Shown here in pieces: positions 7,596-10,318 of a stretch of DNA of 10,318 nucleotides. A model generated the notes under the pieces. That model had not been told where the DNA came from. It did not search any database and worked only from the letters and a program-made list of their open reading frames with translations. The stretch is from an uncultured Lachnospiraceae bacterium (lineage in GTDB: Bacteria > Bacillota > Clostridia > Lachnospirales > Lachnospiraceae): NCBI GenBank assembly GCA_947631075.1, contig CANRJU010000075.1:1-10318 (forward strand), read 5' to 3'. Position numbers and translations under genes: made by a program. The first letter of the stretch is position 1. The number at the start of each line of letters is the position of its first letter.

Positions 7596-8520
7596 TCTTT
7601 GTCAGGTGGCGGAAGCGCTTGGCTATACAGTAAGACGGATTGGGAAATACCATACGTTAAAGGAGATGGACTCCATACGGATCTACAACCGGACAAACTG
7701 GTTCCGCTGGTCAAGGCAGGGAGAGCGGGGAGCCAATGGCGGGAGCCAGATTGACTTTCTGAAAGTTTTTGCCGGGATGAGCGTCAAAGAAGCGGTATTC
7801 TGGCTGCTTGATTTTGCCGGCTGTCCGCGAAACAGGGGGACAGAAAAACGGCTTGTGAACCGGGAAAAGATGATCCATGAAAAGACATCTGGACCGGAAC
7901 GCAGGCCGTTTGTACTTCCCGATAAAGCATCGGATAATCGCAGGGTGATTCAATATCTGACGAAAAAGCGGTGCATATCTGGGAGTACAGTCCGCTGGTT
8001 TATTGAGAGGGGGATGGTCTATGAGTCGGCAGAATACCACAATGCGGTCTTTCTTGGTACAGATGCAGAAAGAACCGTGAGGTTTGCCAGTATGCGCGGC
8101 ACATATGATAAGGGCGGGAAATCCTTTAAATGCGATGTGGAGGGCAATGATAAAAACTATGGATTTCATGTTGAGAGAAAAAATGCCGACTCTGTCGCTG
8201 TATTTGAAGCAGCGATTGACCTGATGAGTTATGTGGATATTTACCGGGATACAGGAGAGCATCTTCTGGCTCTGGGGATGGTGTCAGACCAGCCCTTGGA
8301 ACAATATTTAAAAGACCATCCGGAGATACGCTGCATAAGGTTCTGCCTGGACAACGATTCAGCGGGGGAAAAGGCGGCGCTTGAGCTGGAAAAGAAGTAT
8401 AGGGAATGGGGCTATTCGGTAAAAGTGGATGGTCCGCCGGCAGAATATAAGGATTATAATGAATGGCTTGTCGGCAGAAAAACAAGAGCAGGTGATGAAA
8501 TTATTTCAAAAACAAGATGA
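7546..8520 (+). CDS. DUF3991 and Toprim domain protein
   Basis: The ATG at 7546 is preferred because AGGAG (7533-7537) is eight bases upstream; a GTG at 7540 would be too close to it. The 324-residue product begins with a primase-like DUF3991 region (WFRWSRQGERGANGGSQIDFLKVF, about 60-85), which resembles the CHC2-type domain of DnaG but has no zinc-binding cysteine set. The Toprim half has Glu221 and Asp225 (VFEAAIDLMS) and Asp269/Asp271 in LDNDSAGEKAA, the acidic metal-binding residues of primases and topoisomerases. Such proteins are typical cargo of conjugative elements and may prime the incoming strand, but primase activity is unproven. It overlaps the RadC-type gene by 50 bases, and its stop abuts the repeat array. 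It is shorter than DnaG and has no helicase domain. Confidence 0.88.
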   Translation: MDRRFTDEELRMAKGVDLCQVAEALGYTVRRIGKYHTLKEMDSIRIYNRTNWFRWSRQGERGANGGSQIDFLKVFAGMSVKEAVFWLLDFAGCPRNRGTEKRLVNREKMIHEKTSGPERRPFVLPDKASDNRRVIQYLTKKRCISGSTVRWFIERGMVYESAEYHNAVFLGTDAERTVRFASMRGTYDKGGKSFKCDVEGNDKNYGFHVERKNADSVAVFEAAIDLMSYVDIYRDTGEHLLALGMVSDQPLEQYLKDHPEIRCIRFCLDNDSAGEKAALELEKKYREWGYSVKVDGPPAEYKDYNEWLVGRKTRAGDEIISKTR

Positions 8521-8522
8521 CT

Positions 8523-8603
8523 AAGTAGGAATCCTGCCTAGGAAACAGAAAGTGGAGCAGGAATCCTACTTAAAAAAGCAGAAGTGGGACAGGATTCCTA
8601 CTT
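8523..8603 (+). repeat. Repeat triplet A: three near-palindromic 17-bp units at 32-bp period
   Basis: The three cores fall at 8527, 8559 and 8591, exactly 32 bases apart. The best consensus is AAGTAGGAATCCTACTT, an inverted repeat with a single central base. That base gives each unit a direction: units 1 and 2 read GGAATCC, unit 3 reads GGATTCC, so the order is direct, direct, inverted. Each linker contains an A-rich stretch ending in CAGAA. Unit 1 (8523-8536) can pair perfectly over 14 bases with unit 3 (8590-8603). The 32-bp period is close to three helical turns, which puts the sites on one face of the DNA, as for iterons or oriT accessory sites. Confidence 0.85.
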
Positions 8604-8607
8604 CATG

Positions 8608-8632
8608 GCATATTTTCTCCCCAATATCCTGA
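8608..8632 (+). other. oriT: Candidate oriT core: short inverted repeat followed by IncP-like nick sequence
   Basis: Between the two repeat triplets, ATATT and AATAT arms (with flanking GG/CC and one bulged C) enclose the loop TTCTCCCC. The right arm leads directly into TATCCTG (8625-8631), followed by A. RP4-type MOBP relaxases cut after the G of YATCCTG-Y. The relaxase encoded in this window resembles RP4 TraI at its active-site tyrosine, so a related nick sequence is plausible. ATCCTGCC also occurs inside repeat units 1 and 4 (cut position after 8536 or 8654), so the true nick, if here, may be one of three. This is inference from motif and context. Confidence 0.4.
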
Positions 8633-8640
8633 AAAGCGTG

Positions 8641-8721
8641 AAGTAGGAATCCTGCCTAGGAAGCAGAAAATGAAGTAGGAATCCTACTTAGAAAAACAGA
8701 AATGAAGCCGGATTCCTACTT
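8641..8721 (+). repeat. Repeat triplet B: second copy of the direct-direct-inverted triplet
   Basis: This block copies triplet A at an offset of 118 bases; about 70 of 81 positions are identical. Cores lie at 8645, 8677 and 8709, again exactly 32 bases apart. Unit 5 (8673-8689 region) is a perfect inverted repeat, AAGTAGGA-A-TCCTACTT. Units 4 and 5 read GGAATCC and unit 6 reads GGATTCC, repeating the direct-direct-inverted order. Differences fall mainly in linkers and outer arms, which suggests the cores are under constraint. Confidence 0.85.
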
Positions 8722-8757
8722 AGCGGAGATATTATAGCCATATTGGGGGTTTTAGGG

Positions 8758-8788
8758 GGCATTTGCCACCTAACCGGATGCCTTTTTT
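8758..8788 (+). terminator. Rho-independent terminator downstream of the repeat array
   Basis: GGCATTTG (8758-8765) pairs with CGGATGCC (8775-8782) through five Watson-Crick pairs, two G-U pairs and a closing G-C, with a nine-base loop. TTTTTT (8783-8788) follows. It would end transcripts coming from the Toprim operon through the repeats. Two alternative hairpins overlap it (8752-8773 and 8780-8808), so it may be conditional. The remaining 100 bases before the next gene show no convincing promoter. Confidence 0.6.
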
Positions 8789-8891
8789 CGCCCTGTCGAA
8801 CAAAAGGCGTATCTGGCAAAACCTGCTTTACGCATACTTTGGAACAGGGATATCGGGGGAATGGACAGACAAATAAGAAGGAGGTGTTGGC

Positions 8892-9470
8892 ATGATGTCA
8901 AACGGAACAAAAATAGATTCGGCAGATGGACTGATAAACTGGTGCAGGGATACCCATCAAGAAGTGAAGATTCAGAGAAAAGGAGCAGCTATCATCATGG
9001 ACTATCTGTTAGAGAATGGGAAAGAGCTTTCTGCTTCATCCGGGGGAGAGCTTTTCTTTTTGGATAAGGAAAATCCCATTACGCTGGATGATGTGGTGGA
9101 TCTGGTCTGTGAGTGGAATTATGAGAAACTGGTCGATGCGAGGGATAAAAAAGAAAATCCGAAGAATTTCATTGATTTTTGCAGCAGCAGCTCCCTGGAG
9201 AAGCAGCTGGAGGAGAAACAGACGATACTTGACCGCATATTCAGCCAGACTGTATATGGAAAGGATGCGGAAGCCATTGCTCATGATCTGGCGAGGAAAA
9301 CCATGAAACGCTTGAAACTGATCCCGGTCATTGACATTCCCATGTTAAAGGAAACCGGTGTTTACGGCAGGGAGACGGCTCTTGTTGATGCGGCTCCGGC
9401 GGCCCTTTCCAGACAGAAGTCTAAAGAGCAGGAGGAGCATGAAATCAGGGAGCAGGGGAGGTCGAGATAA
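8892..9470 (+). CDS. Unrecognised protein at the head of the mobilization operon
   Basis: I do not recognise this 192-residue protein. AGGAGG (8879-8884) is seven bases before the ATG at 8892; a second ATG follows directly. The first half (KIDSADGLINWCRDTHQEVKI, then MDYLLENGKEL) has a mix of helices and short strands. Then comes a charged helical region (about 100-155: SLEKQLEEKQTILDRIF, IAHDLARKTMKRL) and a polar tail rich in Glu, Gln, Arg and Lys. There is no signal peptide or membrane segment, so it should be cytoplasmic. Its stop codon overlaps the mobC start in TAATG, so the two are translationally coupled and it probably works with the relaxosome or in regulating it. It starts 103 bases after the terminator that follows the repeat array. 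Confidence 0.75.
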   Translation: MMSNGTKIDSADGLINWCRDTHQEVKIQRKGAAIIMDYLLENGKELSASSGGELFFLDKENPITLDDVVDLVCEWNYEKLVDARDKKENPKNFIDFCSSSSLEKQLEEKQTILDRIFSQTVYGKDAEAIAHDLARKTMKRLKLIPVIDIPMLKETGVYGRETALVDAAPAALSRQKSKEQEEHEIREQGRSR

Positions 9471-9793
9471 TGGCGATGGAATTACGGAAGGCATATCGCC
9501 TTACAAAAGAACAGGATGAACAATTAAAGAAAAAAGTAGCAGAATTGGGACTGACAGAATCGGAATTTATCCGGCTGCTTATCACACAGAATCCGAAGGA
9601 TTATCCAGAAATCCGGCGGATGCTTACCGGGCTTATTGGGGAAGTCAATCGGATCGGCGTCAACATCAATGAGATTGTCCACAACAACAATTCCATGCTT
9701 TACAGTGATTCCGATAAGTCGAGGCTGCTTGCCTATATGATCAGGCTGAATGAAAAGTTGAGCCAGGTGGTGGATGATATTGGCAGTCACTAA
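9470..9793 (+). CDS. mobC: MobC-like relaxosome accessory protein
   Basis: This 107-residue protein starts at an ATG that overlaps the previous stop (TAATG), with GGGGAGG upstream. The N-terminal half (AYRLTKEQDEQLKKKVAELGLTESEFIRLLI) reads as a ribbon-helix-helix DNA-binding domain. The second half carries the MobC family block (MLTGLIGEVNRIGVNINEIVHNNN). Proteins of this family bind oriT and help the relaxase open the strand around the nick. The length is usual for the family. The relaxase gene begins inside its last codons, a standard order in MOBP systems. In this element its likely target is the repeat array near 8523-8721, but that link is inferred. Confidence 0.88.
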   Translation: MAMELRKAYRLTKEQDEQLKKKVAELGLTESEFIRLLITQNPKDYPEIRRMLTGLIGEVNRIGVNINEIVHNNNSMLYSDSDKSRLLAYMIRLNEKLSQVVDDIGSH

Positions 9794-10318
9794 GATTTTA
9801 TATATGAAAGACTGCGGGAGCAATTATTCTGGGCGGCACTTAAAACAGGCAATCGGCTATATTACGGATCCGGGAAAGACAGAAGGCGGGCGTTTTGTAT
9901 CGGCGGCCAACTGCCAGCCGGGATATGCCTATGAACAGATGCGGGAAACGAAAAAGCTGTTTCACAAGACGGATAAAAGACAGGGATACCATATCATCAT
10001 TTCCTTTGCGGAAGGAGAAGTGACGGCGGAGCTTGCGTTTCAGATATTAGGAGAGTTTGTAGAGGAATATCTGGGAAAGGAATATGAGGCGGTCTATGCC
10101 GTCCATGATAATACGGCGCATATCCACGGGCATATCGTATTTAACAGCGTCAGTTTTTTGACCGGGCGAAAATACCGTTATGAAAAAGGCGACTGGGCAA
10201 AGCAGATACAGCCAGTCACGAACCGCCTGTGTGAAAAATATGGCCTGTCGACCATTTCTGTTGCGGAGGACAGGGCGGTGGAACAGAGGGATTCCAGCGA
10301 ACGGCAGGATAGGAGATA
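9774..10318 (+). CDS. MOBP-family relaxase, N-terminal part (3' end outside window)
   Basis: The frame stays open to the window end, giving 181 complete residues. The ATG at 9774 has AGGTGG just upstream and overlaps mobC by 20 bases; a TTG at 9780 (giving MAVTKIL) is an alternative, since related proteins often begin MAVTK. Tyr29 in GYITDPGKT aligns with the nicking tyrosine (Tyr22, YITDEQGKT) of RP4 TraI. The HxH-type metal motif is AVHDNTAHIHGHIVFNSV, with His111, His116, His118 and His120. A YHIIISFAEGE strand precedes it, again as in TraI (YHLLVSFRAGE). The enzyme would cut one strand at oriT, stay covalently bound to the 5' end and lead it into the recipient. The C-terminal part, which might carry coupling or primase regions, is not visible. 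Confidence 0.92.
   Translation, partial: MILAVTKILYMKDCGSNYSGRHLKQAIGYITDPGKTEGGRFVSAANCQPGYAYEQMRETKKLFHKTDKRQGYHIIISFAEGEVTAELAFQILGEFVEEYLGKEYEAVYAVHDNTAHIHGHIVFNSVSFLTGRKYRYEKGDWAKQIQPVTNRLCEKYGLSTISVAEDRAVEQRDSSERQDRR

Noticed and set aside
7711..8262. 183-residue minus-strand ORF inside the Toprim gene
   Set aside because: It is an antisense shadow of a gene with intact DUF3991 and Toprim motifs and has no recognisable features.
8523..8721. CRISPR-like array
   Set aside because: The conserved units are only about 17 bp, the linkers of about 15 bp are themselves similar A-rich sequence, one of three units is inverted, and no cas genes are present.
8745..8760. G-quadruplex at the two GGGGG runs
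   Set aside because: Only two G runs are present nearby, and four are needed for an intramolecular quadruplex.
8861..9067. 68-residue ORF overlapping the head of the mobilization operon
   Set aside because: It is out of frame with the well-supported gene at 8892, and the strong AGGAGG lies downstream of its start.

Overview
The window is part of a conjugative or mobilizable element (integrative conjugative element or large plasmid) from a gut-type Firmicute, most likely a Clostridia/Lachnospiraceae member. The reasons are strong AGGAGG-type ribosome binding sites, a ParM/StbA-like actin with a ribbon-helix-helix partner, a DUF5688 protein, a stand-alone RadC-type JAB protein, a DUF3991/Toprim protein, and a MobC plus MOBP relaxase pair, with moderate GC content. 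The host assignment is inferred from gene content; no chromosomal marker is present. All genes lie on the + strand.

Layout. Positions 1-919 hold a partition module: the C-terminal part of a ParM-like actin (truncated by the window edge) and a ParR-like DNA-binding partner. A leader region with a Rho-independent terminator and two five-codon ORFs follows (920-1103). Positions 1104-5765 encode a 1553-residue LPXTG-anchored surface protein with a signal peptide, a thioester-like domain and nine SpaA/Cna-B-type repeats. It ends at a strong terminator (5784-5810). Positions 5893-8520 form a tightly packed operon: DUF5688 protein, a 41-residue acidic protein, a RadC-type JAMM protein and a DUF3991-Toprim protein. 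Positions 8521-8891 are non-coding and hold the most structured DNA here: six copies of a near-palindromic 17-bp unit at an exact 32-bp period. They are arranged as two copies of a direct-direct-inverted triplet, separated by a short inverted repeat ending in an IncP-nick-like TATCCTG; a terminator follows. Positions 8892-10318 are the mobilization operon: an unrecognised 192-residue protein, MobC, and the N-terminal part of a MOBP relaxase that resembles RP4 TraI around its catalytic tyrosine.

How it fits together (inference). The relaxase and MobC would assemble at an oriT, and the repeat cluster just upstream of their operon is the best candidate in the window. ParM/ParR would stabilise the extrachromosomal form. 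The Toprim and RadC proteins probably act on DNA during transfer or establishment. The large wall-anchored adhesin would give the host cell a surface-attachment function, either to host tissue or to mating partners. The most interesting items are the 32-bp-period array with its oriT-like centre, and the adhesin whose thioester-type domain appears to have lost the glutamine of its TQxA motif.
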